NCBI GenBank assembly: GCA_029261305.1
Contig: JAJDBO010000338.1
Location: 1-24,565, forward strand
Direction of reading: 5' to 3'
From: Nitrospirales bacterium
GTDB taxonomy: Bacteria; Nitrospirota; Nitrospiria; Nitrospirales; UBA8639
Length of the DNA stretch: 24,565 nt
The translations under genes were made by a program, and so were the position numbers. The notes under the pieces were generated by a model. It did no database searches. It saw only the letters and a program-made list of their open reading frames with translations, and was not told where the DNA came from. Below, in pieces: positions 16,334 through 24,565 of the stretch (position 1 is its first letter; every line of letters begins with the position of its first letter).

Positions 16334-16795
16334 TTACTGTCCGTTCAGGGGTTCGGGGAATATCACCGTTTCAAACCAGTAGGAGCTTAATCGTTGGATC
16401 GCTTGCATAAAGCCATCCAAATCCACAGGCTTGATCATGTAGCTATTAGCACCGCTTCGATAGCATGCGTCGATATCGCGTTCATCTGAGGATGTGGTGA
16501 GGATGATGGTAGGGATTGTTTTGAGGTGACTATCTGATTTCACCGTTTTAAGAACTTCTCGTCCATCAGTTCCTGGGAGATTGAGATCGAGGATGATCAT
16601 GCCTGGGCGTGGAGATGAGTCTGGATCAGAGTACATTCCTCGGCGAAATAGATAGTCTAAGGCTTCGTCGCCATTCGTACAGCGATGAATAGGATTGGAG
16701 ATACCTGTTCGGGCAAAAATCCGCTTGGTCACTTCAAAATCTTCAAAACTGTCTTCAACAAGTAAGATGGTTTGTTTGGGAGAAATGATGGGCAT
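16334..16795 (-). CDS. Single-domain response regulator (Rcp1-like)
   Basis: The chosen ATG at 16795 gives 153 residues that are essentially one receiver domain; longer in-frame starts add an unconserved basic stretch. Acidic residues E14-D15, phospho-acceptor D70 in LDLNLPGTDGRE, T100 and K122 in IKPV are all present, so phosphorylation should work. There is no DNA-binding or enzymatic output. The LNLPGTDGRE loop and the long insertion before it (RRGMYSDPDSSPRPG) are typical of the Rcp1/CheY-like regulators paired with GAF/PAS or phytochrome-type kinases. It is a close paralogue of the regulator at 17008-17460. Confidence 0.9.
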   Translation of the reverse strand: MPIISPKQTILLVEDSFEDFEVTKRIFARTGISNPIHRCTNGDEALDYLFRRGMYSDPDSSPRPGMIILDLNLPGTDGREVLKTVKSDSHLKTIPTIILTTSSDERDIDACYRSGANSYMIKPVDLDGFMQAIQRLSSYWFETVIFPEPLNGQ

Positions 16796-17007
16796 GAGGT
16801 TTCCGTTGAAGCGTCTATATTTCTTTTTGGGTTTCCTGGATCTTTCAGTTTGTCTGCAATCAGAAGAACTCGATTGTGCGTAAAACGTTGAGTATTTCCC
16901 TCTTGAATCGTCCAAAGGAAATTTCTTTGGAGCAGTGATTCGGTATTGTTTGAAGGTCTATTTAATTGAGGTGCGTCGGCCCGTATTGATGTTGGAAATA
17001 TTGATGG

Positions 17008-17460
17008 TCAAGCGGCTGAAGAAATTTGCGCTACTTCCAACCAAAAGTCGGAAAGCCGTCGTATGGCATCGACAAGCCCATCATAATTGACAGGCTTCAC
17101 CATGTAGCAATTTGCCCCTTGAAGATAACAAGATTCAATATCTTCCGGGGCTGAAGATGTGGTCAGAATAACAATGGGAATGGTTTTTAAGTGAATGTCT
17201 CCCTTCAGGTGCATGAGCACATCCCGTCCGTCGGTCCCTGGGAGGTTGAGGTCCAGGAGAATAAGTCCTGGGTGAGGAGGAAGAGCGACTTGGGACATCG
17301 AGCCTCGTCCCTGGAGTAAATCCAGGGCCTCATCGCCATCAGCGCAATACATAAGCGGATTTTTCAGGCCGAGTTGTTGGAATGTTCGTTTTATCGCTTC
17401 ATAATCATGAGGATTATCATCGATCAGCAAGATAGGTTGGCTCGACAATATTTTTGGCAT
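17008..17460 (-). CDS. Single-domain response regulator (Rcp1-like)
   Basis: Started at the ATG at 17460, nine bases after AAAGGAT, the product has 150 residues. D14-D15, D70 in LDLNLPGTDGRD, T100 and K122 in VKPV are conserved. It has the same length, loop structure and end (RLS-x-W/F) as the regulator at 16334-16795, so the pair arose by duplication. It lies 204 bases after the GAF-PAS histidine kinase on the same strand and is the most likely direct partner of that kinase. With no output domain it probably works by protein contact or as a phosphorelay intermediate. Confidence 0.9.
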   Translation of the reverse strand: MPKILSSQPILLIDDNPHDYEAIKRTFQQLGLKNPLMYCADGDEALDLLQGRGSMSQVALPPHPGLILLDLNLPGTDGRDVLMHLKGDIHLKTIPIVILTTSSAPEDIESCYLQGANCYMVKPVNYDGLVDAIRRLSDFWLEVAQISSAA

Positions 17461-17663
17461 TATTTGGATCCTTTCTGATATTCCCGATCCCATGGTTCTG
17501 TACAAATGAGGAGCATATGAAAAATATAAATAAGGCCTGTCTTTAAAAAAAATAACATCTTCGATTGTGTCTTTTGAGACCAAATAAGTCAATTTTTTTT
17601 GCAAGTGAATTGATCATTCTGAGAAAACAATGGTTTTTGATGGTTGCGGGATGTGTTCTGGAG

Positions 17664-20120
17664 TTAGGGTTGAGCAAATCGCAAATCCTCAGTCCCTTGC
17701 AGGGTAAACCAAAAGGTCGTGCCTTCCCCCACCGTGGAGTCTAGCCAGATTTTCCCGTGGTGCCGGTCGATGATTTTTTTCGAAATGGTAAGCCCAGCGC
17801 CAGTGCCTCTCCCAAATTTGTCTCGCCCGTGCAGGCGCTTGAAGATCCGAAAAATTCCCTCCTGATGTTGTGGGGGAATTCCGATGCCATTGTCGCGCAC
17901 ATAAAATACAGCAGGAGCGGGAGAAGTTGGATGAGTAGGTTCGTCTTCTTGGAGACAAAAGCCAATTTCAATCCATTTGTCCTTCTTGTCGTTATACTTC
18001 ATGGCATTGGTGATCAGATTTCGAAAGATTTCGCCCACTCGCGCTTCATCGCATCGCAGGTTGGGAAGTGGGACTGGGTAGTGAATCGACACGTGTTCTT
18101 CTTCAAGTCGTGGGCTTAGCGTGTCCAATACTTCCAAAACTATTTTATCCAAATTCACTTCGCGAATCGCCATCTCGGTCCGGCCGGTGCGGGAGTAGTA
18201 CAACAGGGTATTAATCAATTCTTCCATTCGTTGGGAAAGGCGAATAATCGTTTGACATTTTTCGGTCCCTTCATCTCCGAGTAATGCGCCAAAATCTTCA
18301 GTGAGGAAACGAGCATAGTTATGAATGCCGCGGAGGGGCTCCTTGAGATCATGTGATGCAATATAGGCAAAATCGTCTAACTCCATATTACTTCGCTCCA
18401 AGGCCTTCGTCCACTGAAGAAGGGCATCTTCGGCATGTTTTCGCTCAGAAATATCACGAAACGTGACGACGGCTCCAACAAGATGGTTGTCTTCCCAGAT
18501 TGGGGTTCTGGTGTATTCAACCGGGAAAGACATGTCGTCTTTGCGCCACATGACTTCATTATTCGAGGCATCTTTGAGTTCCGTGACAGTCGGACATTTT
18601 TCAATTGAGTGGGTTGTGCCATCGGCCTTAGTATGATGGAGGGTTTCATTCATGGCTTCCCCAATGAGTTCATCTGGTTCGTATCCAAGCATGTGTGCGG
18701 CTGCAGGATTGATAAAGGTAGCTCGGCCTTCCGTGTCGATCCCGAAAATTCCCTCAGCGGCGGATTCCAGGATGAGTTGGTTGCGTTTGGCGAGGTGCTC
18801 GGCAGCCGCTTGGGATTGTTTGAGTTTCGTCATGTCGACAACCATGGCGAGGATCATTAACCCTTCCGGGGTGTGAATGGCATTGAGGCCCACTTCTATG
18901 GGAAATTCAACACCATTTTTATGCAATGCGACGAGTTCTCTCCCTCTGGACATTCTCTTAGCCTCTGGGTTGACGGCAAATCCCTCACGGTGCATGACGT
19001 GGAGCTGGCGAAACCGCTTGGGCATCAGTATCTCAATGGGTTGACCAATCAGCTCTTCCCGAGAATACCCAAACATCAATTCCATTTGGGAATTGACAAC
19101 CGTCATTTGGCCCTCTTGGTTGGCCATGATAAATCCGTTGGGAGCCGCTTCGACTATCAGGCTAAGGCGTTGTTCTCGATCGCGAATTTCCACTTCGGTT
19201 CGTTTCCGTTTGGTGATATCTACGATACTGGCTAAGACAAAAGTGCTCGTCTCGGTGCGCACGGGGTTAAGCCCGATTTCAATGGGAAATTCCGACCCAT
19301 CTTGGCGTAGCCCAAACAAATCGCGACCACCGCCCATGGCACGGGGGAGCGGCTCGGTAAAAAATCCTCTGCGTTTCTCGGGGTGAAAAGCCCGATAGCG
19401 TTCTGGAATCAACATTTCAATAGGCTGTTGGAGTAGCTGGTCACGTTCATAGCCAAACATTGAGCAAGTGAGTGCATTGGCCAAGACAATCAGACCTTGG
19501 TCGTTCACCATAATCATGCCGCTGGGAGCCGCTTCGACCACTAACTCGAGCAGCGCGTGATTTTTTTTGTTGGTGATTTCTAACTGCAAGCGGGTGTCTT
19601 GCTGGGTGATAAGATTGTCTTGTTTAAGGATATGCCGCCGCAATTCTAGTTGGGCCACGACTTGGCGAGCTAAGGTTTTCAGAGCCGACAATTGCTGAAC
19701 AGTCAATTCCCGAGGCACCTTATCAATGACGCAGAGTGTTCCTAACGCATAACCATCGTTCAGGCGAAGGGGGACTCCGGCGTAATACCGAATATGGGGA
19801 TCATCGGTCACTAAAGGATTGGTGGCGAATCGTTCATCTTTGGAAGCATCTGGGACGATGAGAATATCCTGTTCATGGAGCGCATGGGCACAGAACGCCC
19901 AATCTCGTGGTGTTTCACATGCCGTGACGCCGACTTTGGATTTAAACCATTGGCGATGGTTGTCAATCAAACTGATTAGAGCAATCGGCGTCCCGCAAAT
20001 TTCTGCGGCCAAAGTGGTGAGGTCATCAAATTGAGTTTCGGGAGGTGTATCCAGAATGTGAAAAGTCGCCAGTGCCTGTATCCGTTCTGGCTCATTGTCC
20101 GGAGGAAGAGCAACAATCAT
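17664..20120 (-). CDS. GAF-PAS-PAS-PAS sensor histidine kinase
   Basis: An 818-residue kinase without membrane segments. GAF is at about 20-165; three PAS domains follow at about 190-305, 318-432 and 445-560. The first two PAS units are internal duplicates, each with EAAP(S/N)G, FGY, PIE-x-L-x-P and GLNP/A motifs. A short coiled segment leads to the dimerisation helix with [10 protein letters not shown] (phospho-acceptor H590) and to a HATPase domain with N-box NLITNAMKY (701-709), VRDNGIGI (741-748) and GTGAGLTIS (772-780). It should autophosphorylate in the cytoplasm. The catalytic half is nearly duplicated in the CHASE kinase upstream, and the GAF in the LOV protein at the left edge. Downstream receivers are probable partners. 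Signal unknown; no LOV cysteine is present in these PAS domains. Confidence 0.93.
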   Translation of the reverse strand: MIVALPPDNEPERIQALATFHILDTPPETQFDDLTTLAAEICGTPIALISLIDNHRQWFKSKVGVTACETPRDWAFCAHALHEQDILIVPDASKDERFATNPLVTDDPHIRYYAGVPLRLNDGYALGTLCVIDKVPRELTVQQLSALKTLARQVVAQLELRRHILKQDNLITQQDTRLQLEITNKKNHALLELVVEAAPSGMIMVNDQGLIVLANALTCSMFGYERDQLLQQPIEMLIPERYRAFHPEKRRGFFTEPLPRAMGGGRDLFGLRQDGSEFPIEIGLNPVRTETSTFVLASIVDITKRKRTEVEIRDREQRLSLIVEAAPNGFIMANQEGQMTVVNSQMELMFGYSREELIGQPIEILMPKRFRQLHVMHREGFAVNPEAKRMSRGRELVALHKNGVEFPIEVGLNAIHTPEGLMILAMVVDMTKLKQSQAAAEHLAKRNQLILESAAEGIFGIDTEGRATFINPAAAHMLGYEPDELIGEAMNETLHHTKADGTTHSIEKCPTVTELKDASNNEVMWRKDDMSFPVEYTRTPIWEDNHLVGAVVTFRDISERKHAEDALLQWTKALERSNMELDDFAYIASHDLKEPLRGIHNYARFLTEDFGALLGDEGTEKCQTIIRLSQRMEELINTLLYYSRTGRTEMAIREVNLDKIVLEVLDTLSPRLEEEHVSIHYPVPLPNLRCDEARVGEIFRNLITNAMKYNDKKDKWIEIGFCLQEDEPTHPTSPAPAVFYVRDNGIGIPPQHQEGIFRIFKRLHGRDKFGRGTGAGLTISKKIIDRHHGKIWLDSTVGEGTTFWFTLQGTEDLRFAQP

Positions 20121-20168
20121 ATTGAATCCCTGGTCACGATGAATTTCTCCAATTGTGGATTTATGTCC

Positions 20169-20351
20169 TTAAAATTTCCACTTGTATGGCAGTCCCAATC
20201 CTATCCCATTGTTCCGGGATGCCAATAAATTATTCCGTCGGTATTCCTCGACGGCCAAGAAGGCATTGATCAATCGAACTCCAAGTTTTGAAAGTTGGGA
20301 TAGCCAATAAGCGTTTACGTTAGAGGGTCGTTCATCGTAAGGGTGGCTCAT
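20169..20351 (-). CDS. 60-residue ORF coupled to the CHASE kinase by ATGA overlap
   Basis: The kinase stop TGA (20350-20348) overlaps an ATG at 20351-20349 in the four-base ATGA arrangement typical of coupled translation. The frame runs 60 codons to a TAA, ending 48 bases before the next kinase start. The product has Trp/Leu-rich and Arg-rich parts (YWLSQLSKLGVRL, LAVEEYRRNNLL) and no signal or membrane segment. I do not recognise it. It fills almost all of the space between two kinase genes. It could be a chance frame; conservation in relatives would decide. Confidence 0.4.
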   Translation of the reverse strand: MSHPYDERPSNVNAYWLSQLSKLGVRLINAFLAVEEYRRNNLLASRNNGIGLGLPYKWKF

Positions 20352-22228
20352 GCACCGACTCCGGTCGAGACTTCCGAAGCGGTAGTTGGTGACGGCTGAG
20401 CCTGTAACGTAAACCAAAAGGTGGAGCCTTCATCAACTGTGGATTCTACCCACATCGTCCCGCCATGGCGTTCGACAATTTTTTGGGAAATGGTGAGCCC
20501 AGCACCAGTGCCACCTCCAAATTTATTTTGTCCATGAAGCCGCTTGAAAATCCGAAATATACTCTCTTGGTGTTTTTCAGGTATTCCGATTCCATTGTCA
20601 CGCACATAAAAAGCGAGTGATGCCTGGCTCGAGCCTTGCTCGGAGTGCGAAAATGAGACGTGTTTGCCTGATCCCTCTATCGCTCCATCGTGGCGATAGC
20701 CAATCTCAATCCACTTTTCTTGTCTATTGTTATATTTCATGGCATTGGTGATGAGATTGAGAAAAATTTCGCCTACCTGTGTCTTATTACAGTGTAGAGA
20801 AGGGAGGGGCGAGGTATAGCGAATCGCAATGTGTCCTTCTTCGAGCCTGAGCTTTAACGTGTCCAACACATCCTTGATGACGTGATCTAAATTCACCTTG
20901 CTCACGCCTAGCTCGATCCGGCCTGTACGAGAGTAGTGCAATAGGGCATTGATCAATTCTTCCATGCGCTGGGCGAGCCTCATGATGGTGTTGCACTGTT
21001 CCCGACCATCTTCCGTCAGCAGTGGAGCGAAATCTTCTGTGAGAAATCTGGTGTAGTTATGAATCCCACGAAGTGGCTCTTTTAAATCGTGGGAGGCAAT
21101 ATAGGAAAAGTCGTCCAAATCTTTATTCGCTTTGGTGAGGTGTACTGTTTGTTGTTGAAGGTCCTGATTAGCCCGATCAGCATATTCCAAGGCTCTCCGA
21201 CTCGCCCGGGAGTTCAGGATAAATAGAGTCAGCAGCAGGCCATCAATTACCAGGCCGCCTATAAGAATCGTGAAGGGTTGAGTATTTGAGGCCGCCGCAC
21301 GAAAGGAAAGCGTACTTCGCACGTCAAAATTCCAGTCCCGGCCATATAAGGGAATCATGACTTTTTTTGAAAAGAGTGGGTTCCGATCGAAATCGGTTTC
21401 ATCTTGTACGTGTTCGTCGTAGAGGACTTCATGCAGATCAGTCATGCGAATCCCCACGTGACGTTTCTGCTTGGACAGCACTCCTTCCATTAGTTTCGTG
21501 ACCACAAAGGGCGCATAGACCATGCCCGCAAAGTTTTGTTGGCGGTCTGCTACCGTTTCATAACGTCCTCCACGATAAAAAGGAGCAAAAAATAAAAAGC
21601 CTGGAGTTTTTTCTGCATCTTGCACGAGGGTAATCGGCCCAGTAATTTGAGCCAGCCCTGTGTCTTGAGCTTTTTTTGAGGCGATGAAGCGATTGGTTTC
21701 ATGCGCCATATCGAGGCCGACGGCCTTCTTGTTTGGTTCCACGGGGATGATATAGGAAATTGGCCAATATTCTTTTTTGTCGTGCTGAGGGTGAAGCCTG
21801 TATTGAGGTCGGAATTGTCGTTGGTCCGCTAAGTATGCCTCAAGTTGTTCCGGTAAAATGCGATGAATCACCCCAATTCCATTAATCCCAGGATATTTCG
21901 TCTCCAACCTGAGGCTCTCTGCAAAGGTGGTCCAAGTGGGATAATCTACGTCGCCACCTATTGTTTGGATCAGTCCAACCCCGCTCCACAGCCCGTCTTC
22001 GTATTTTTTCATTCGTTCGACAATGAGATCGACCACCTGATCTGCTTCACGCTCAAATTGAAATTTGATCTTTTCTTCAAGTTGCGTTTGAGCAAAATAC
22101 CATGCCCCAAACGTGAGCAGGAGGGATAAGGCGATGATGAGCCAATGAAACCAATGAAGGGTTCCGGCCTTTTCCAGGTGTTGGCGTTCTAAGGAAATGT
22201 CAGTCGACTTATCATTTTGTGGTCTCAT
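20348..22228 (-). CDS. CHASE-domain membrane histidine kinase
   Basis: The ATG at 22228 with an AGGAAGG site gives 626 residues. Two membrane helices (about 26-46 and 319-338) flank a periplasmic CHASE sensor domain (about 60-300) recognisable from YPGINGIGVIHRI, YIIPVEPNKKAVGLDMAHE and the FAPFYRGG segment. CHASE domains bind small ligands in cytokinin receptors and bacterial kinases. After the second helix come a short coiled segment, [14 protein letters not shown] with phospho-acceptor H380, and a HATPase domain with N-box and glycine motifs like those of the kinase at 17664-20120. No PAS or GAF is present. The small ligand is unknown. It is the first gene of the leftward cluster; the long non-coding stretch to its right should carry the promoter. 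Confidence 0.93.
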   Translation of the reverse strand: MRPQNDKSTDISLERQHLEKAGTLHWFHWLIIALSLLLTFGAWYFAQTQLEEKIKFQFEREADQVVDLIVERMKKYEDGLWSGVGLIQTIGGDVDYPTWTTFAESLRLETKYPGINGIGVIHRILPEQLEAYLADQRQFRPQYRLHPQHDKKEYWPISYIIPVEPNKKAVGLDMAHETNRFIASKKAQDTGLAQITGPITLVQDAEKTPGFLFFAPFYRGGRYETVADRQQNFAGMVYAPFVVTKLMEGVLSKQKRHVGIRMTDLHEVLYDEHVQDETDFDRNPLFSKKVMIPLYGRDWNFDVRSTLSFRAAASNTQPFTILIGGLVIDGLLLTLFILNSRASRRALEYADRANQDLQQQTVHLTKANKDLDDFSYIASHDLKEPLRGIHNYTRFLTEDFAPLLTEDGREQCNTIMRLAQRMEELINALLHYSRTGRIELGVSKVNLDHVIKDVLDTLKLRLEEGHIAIRYTSPLPSLHCNKTQVGEIFLNLITNAMKYNNRQEKWIEIGYRHDGAIEGSGKHVSFSHSEQGSSQASLAFYVRDNGIGIPEKHQESIFRIFKRLHGQNKFGGGTGAGLTISQKIVERHGGTMWVESTVDEGSTFWFTLQAQPSPTTASEVSTGVGA

Positions 22229-22249
22229 TGCACGCCCCCTTCCTCGCAA

Positions 22250-22941
22250 CAGGTTCGATGGGGGGAAGAATACCTACCGTGCATGACATTTTGATTCTTA
22301 TGCGGTCCATGACCTCCATGCCTTGAGAAGGGGAGGAGCCGATTAAAATTCGAGGTCTCGATTTTCGACCATGAAATTGAGGATTGTAATTCGTGTGAAA
22401 TGTCACTTGGATTTAGAGCTAGAACAAATTGGACGGCGTGACAAGATGATTCAGTAAGCGAATCCTATCAATAATATTCCATCCGTCAATCAAAAACTCT
22501 TTACTATCCAGGTTCCTTGGGTCCTGAATATGGTCATGGCCCTAGCCATGGCCTGGTGGGGAAAAGGCGTGGGAATGAGGGGGATGAAGCGGAGGGAATA
22601 ATAGGGGAACGCTTGGGGTTTTTATGTTGGGGAGATAGTAGGAATTGTATGCGTTTTTATAATCTTGGATTTTTCTTTGAAGACCAAACCGGTAATGGAG
22701 TGCTTTCCTAACTTTTTCGCAGGCATAGGTGCCACCAAAAAAAGTTGGATTCTACTCTCACAAGCTTGCCCTAAACACACACATTCAGAACCAATCGCTA
22801 GGAATGGAATATGCCGTGGAAGTTGGCAATTTTATTAAGATTTTGGCTCATTAAGTCTGAAGATTTGGTTGCCGAAAGTACCCTAATTCTGCACGTTCCC
22901 CTTGGGCAGGCCGGTAGGCACATTTGAGGAATTCATACGCC
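22250..22941. other. Divergent non-coding region between kinase and c-di-GMP gene
   Basis: About 0.7 kb with no convincing gene between two divergent signalling genes. Frames starting at 22517 and 22212 lack ribosome sites and recognisable products. A small inverted repeat, CATGGC-CCTA-GCCATG, is at 22535-22550. A TATAAT sits at 22658-22663 but has no matching upstream hexamer. Both outward promoters are expected here; I could not place either. Confidence 0.6.
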
Positions 22942-24565
22942 ATGTCTGATACAAAAATAACCAAAATCCTTCTCGTCGAAGACAATGCTGCTGATGCGTT
23001 GTGGGCTCACCGGGCGTTGGCGAGTTTTGAGGATTTTGCGTTTCAATGTGTGCATCAAAAGACATTGGCGGAAGCGTTGCTCCACCTGGAATCACACAAT
23101 ATGGATGTGATTCTGACTGATCTCTCGCTTCCAGATTCCACTGGGTTGGACACCTTTCAACAGCTGTGGGCCAAGGTCCCTGATACGCCGATCCTCGTAC
23201 TTAGCGGTGTCAATGACGAAGACGTGGCTGTGGCGGCGGTGCAACTTGGAGCTCAGGATTATCTCGTCAAGGATCGTGTCACGAAAGATTCGCTGCATCG
23301 TTCTATCCGGTACAGTATTGAACGAAATCGATCACAGCAGCATCTCGCCTATCTCGCGCACTATGATCAACTGACAGGCCTTCCCAATCGTGGACTGTTT
23401 TTTGATCGGTTTGGCCAGGCGGTGAAGCGAGCACGACGGTCGGAACAATTAGTGGCTTTGCTCTTTGTTGACCTTGATCATTTTAAAAATATTAATGACT
23501 CTATTGGGCATCAAGCCGGCGATATTATGCTGAAGCGAGTCGCCGATCGCTTGCGGGCGTGTTTGCGCGACTGTGATACGGTGTCACGCATGGGTGGCGA
23601 TGAATTTGCGCTCGTGCTGGAAGACATTGCGAGTATTCAACAGCTCAGTGTCGTGGCCAAGCGAATCCTCCAACATCTTGCGGAACCGTTTCTTATAGAG
23701 GATCGAGAAATATACACTAGTGCGTCCGTGGGCATTACCATTTTCCCGTTCGATGACAACGAGGAAGGAATCTTGCTCCAACATGCGGATATTGCGATGT
23801 ACCAAGCCAAGCATCAGGGTGGGAATACCTATCAATATTACTTGGGTGGAATGGGGGCGCAGGTGGCGAGCCGATCCTCGTTGGCTAACGACCTTCGTCA
23901 AGGTTTGGCCAAGGATGAATTTTTTCTGCACTACCAACCGCTTGTTGACCTGAATACGAACCGGATCATTGGAGTGGAATCCTTGGCGCGATGGCAACAT
24001 CCGACCCGGGGATTAATCCCGCCAGGTCAATTCATTCCCATTGCTGAGCAAATTGGGTTTATTGGTCGATTGGGACAATGGGTTCTCCGAAAAGCCTGTG
24101 AGGATATGGGGAATATCTCCTATGAGGGTAGGGCCGAGATTCCGGTGGCGGTCAATGTTTCTGGTCGGCAATTCCGGAACAAAAATCTTGTCGAGAAAAT
24201 TCAGATGGTTCTGGATCAATCGGAGCTGGCGCCTGGGATGTTAGAATTGGAACTCACAGAGAATGTCTTGATGGATGATTCCTCGAATCACGCTGCCACG
24301 TTAGACAAAATTAAAAAGATGGGGGTGAAAATTTCCATCGATGATTTTGGAACGGGCTATTCCTCGTTCCGATATCTCCAAACCTTTCCCATCGATACCC
24401 TGAAAATCGATCGATCATTTATCCTGGATCTTCCTCACAATGGTCACAATGCCAGCTTAGTGGCGTCTATGATTGATATGGGACACAGCTTGGGATTGTC
24501 GGTCTTGGCGGAAGGCGTGGAGACCGAAGAACAAGTCCAATTTCTCAAAGCGCACGATTGTGATC
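22942..24565 (+). CDS. Receiver-GGDEF-EAL c-di-GMP protein, 3' end outside window
   Basis: Starting at the ATG at 22942 (GAGGA about 12 bases upstream) the frame is open for 541 codons to the right edge. Residues 8-122 are a receiver with D14, phospho-acceptor D60, S88 and K110. Residues about 135-295 are a GGDEF domain with an intact GGDEF (218-222) and, just upstream, RDCD (209-212), the RxxD inhibitory c-di-GMP site. Residues about 310 onward are an EAL domain: the motif is ESL (346-348), and the other catalytic positions visible, NVS (N405), ELTEN (E440), IDDFG (D467, D468), K488 and AEGVE (E524), are present. Both synthesis and breakdown of c-di-GMP are therefore possible, gated by phosphorylation of the receiver. 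It is divergent from the kinase cluster. Confidence 0.93.
   Translation, partial: MSDTKITKILLVEDNAADALWAHRALASFEDFAFQCVHQKTLAEALLHLESHNMDVILTDLSLPDSTGLDTFQQLWAKVPDTPILVLSGVNDEDVAVAAVQLGAQDYLVKDRVTKDSLHRSIRYSIERNRSQQHLAYLAHYDQLTGLPNRGLFFDRFGQAVKRARRSEQLVALLFVDLDHFKNINDSIGHQAGDIMLKRVADRLRACLRDCDTVSRMGGDEFALVLEDIASIQQLSVVAKRILQHLAEPFLIEDREIYTSASVGITIFPFDDNEEGILLQHADIAMYQAKHQGGNTYQYYLGGMGAQVASRSSLANDLRQGLAKDEFFLHYQPLVDLNTNRIIGVESLARWQHPTRGLIPPGQFIPIAEQIGFIGRLGQWVLRKACEDMGNISYEGRAEIPVAVNVSGRQFRNKNLVEKIQMVLDQSELAPGMLELELTENVLMDDSSNHAATLDKIKKMGVKISIDDFGTGYSSFRYLQTFPIDTLKIDRSFILDLPHNGHNASLVASMIDMGHSLGLSVLAEGVETEEQVQFLKAHDCD

Noticed and set aside
22517..22711. 64-codon plus-strand frame in the divergent non-coding region
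   Set aside because: No clear ribosome site, low-complexity Gly/Glu composition and no family resemblance.
23584..24000. 138-codon minus-strand frame within the GGDEF-EAL gene
   Set aside because: It lies wholly inside a strongly supported coding region on the other strand and has no recognisable product.

Overview
The window reads as chromosomal DNA of a Gram-negative, environmental bacterium with roughly balanced base composition. Lipoproteins with clear lipoboxes, an intact ydbH-ynbE-ydbL envelope operon, several exported proteins and a dense set of GAF/PAS/CHASE sensor kinases, single-domain response regulators and a GGDEF-EAL protein all point that way. A Nitrospira-like (Nitrospirota) host would fit my impression of the proteins, but no marker gene here proves it. 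I see no rRNA, tRNA, CRISPR array, transposase or phage gene.

Layout. 1-796 (minus) is the N-terminal part of a GAF-LOV photosensor protein that runs off the left edge; just upstream of it on the same strand lies a spore-photoproduct-lyase-like radical SAM gene with unusual cysteine spacing (875-1753). 1795-2268 (minus) is an exported DUF2780-type protein. 2379-5859 (plus) holds a small exported cysteine protein, an endonuclease/exonuclease/phosphatase-fold hydrolase, a large exported protein I cannot name and a Rap1a/Tai-like exported protein; the last three are closely spaced. 5951-6703 (minus) is an AAA+ core fused to a DUF1508 domain, with altered Walker A and sensor-1 residues. 6704-7059 is non-coding with a strong hairpin. 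7060-8678 (minus) carries a SnoaL-like protein cut by an in-frame amber codon and an MscS-type channel. 8865-12354 (minus) is ydbL, ynbE and ydbH, in transcription order ydbH-ynbE-ydbL. 12424-13143 (plus) is a 2-oxoglutarate/Fe(II) oxygenase broken by two frameshifts, followed by a DUF3313 lipoprotein (13196-13894) and, convergent, a pentapeptide-repeat protein (13910-14779).

The right third is a signalling cluster. On the minus strand, in transcription order: a CHASE-domain membrane histidine kinase (22228-20348), a 60-residue ORF coupled to it by an ATGA overlap, a GAF-PAS-PAS-PAS histidine kinase (20120-17664), two closely related single-receiver response regulators, and a receiver-HATPase protein that has lost the kinase histidine. 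The two kinases have near-duplicate catalytic cores and are the natural phosphodonors for the receivers. Diverging after about 0.7 kb of non-coding DNA is a receiver-GGDEF-EAL protein (22942 to the right edge), a likely c-di-GMP output.

The observations I would follow first are the AAA-DUF1508 fusion, the histidine-less receiver-HATPase protein, the LOV sensor beside an SPL-like radical SAM gene, and the three lesions in otherwise recognisable genes between 7.0 and 13.0 kb, which are either gene decay or sequence errors.
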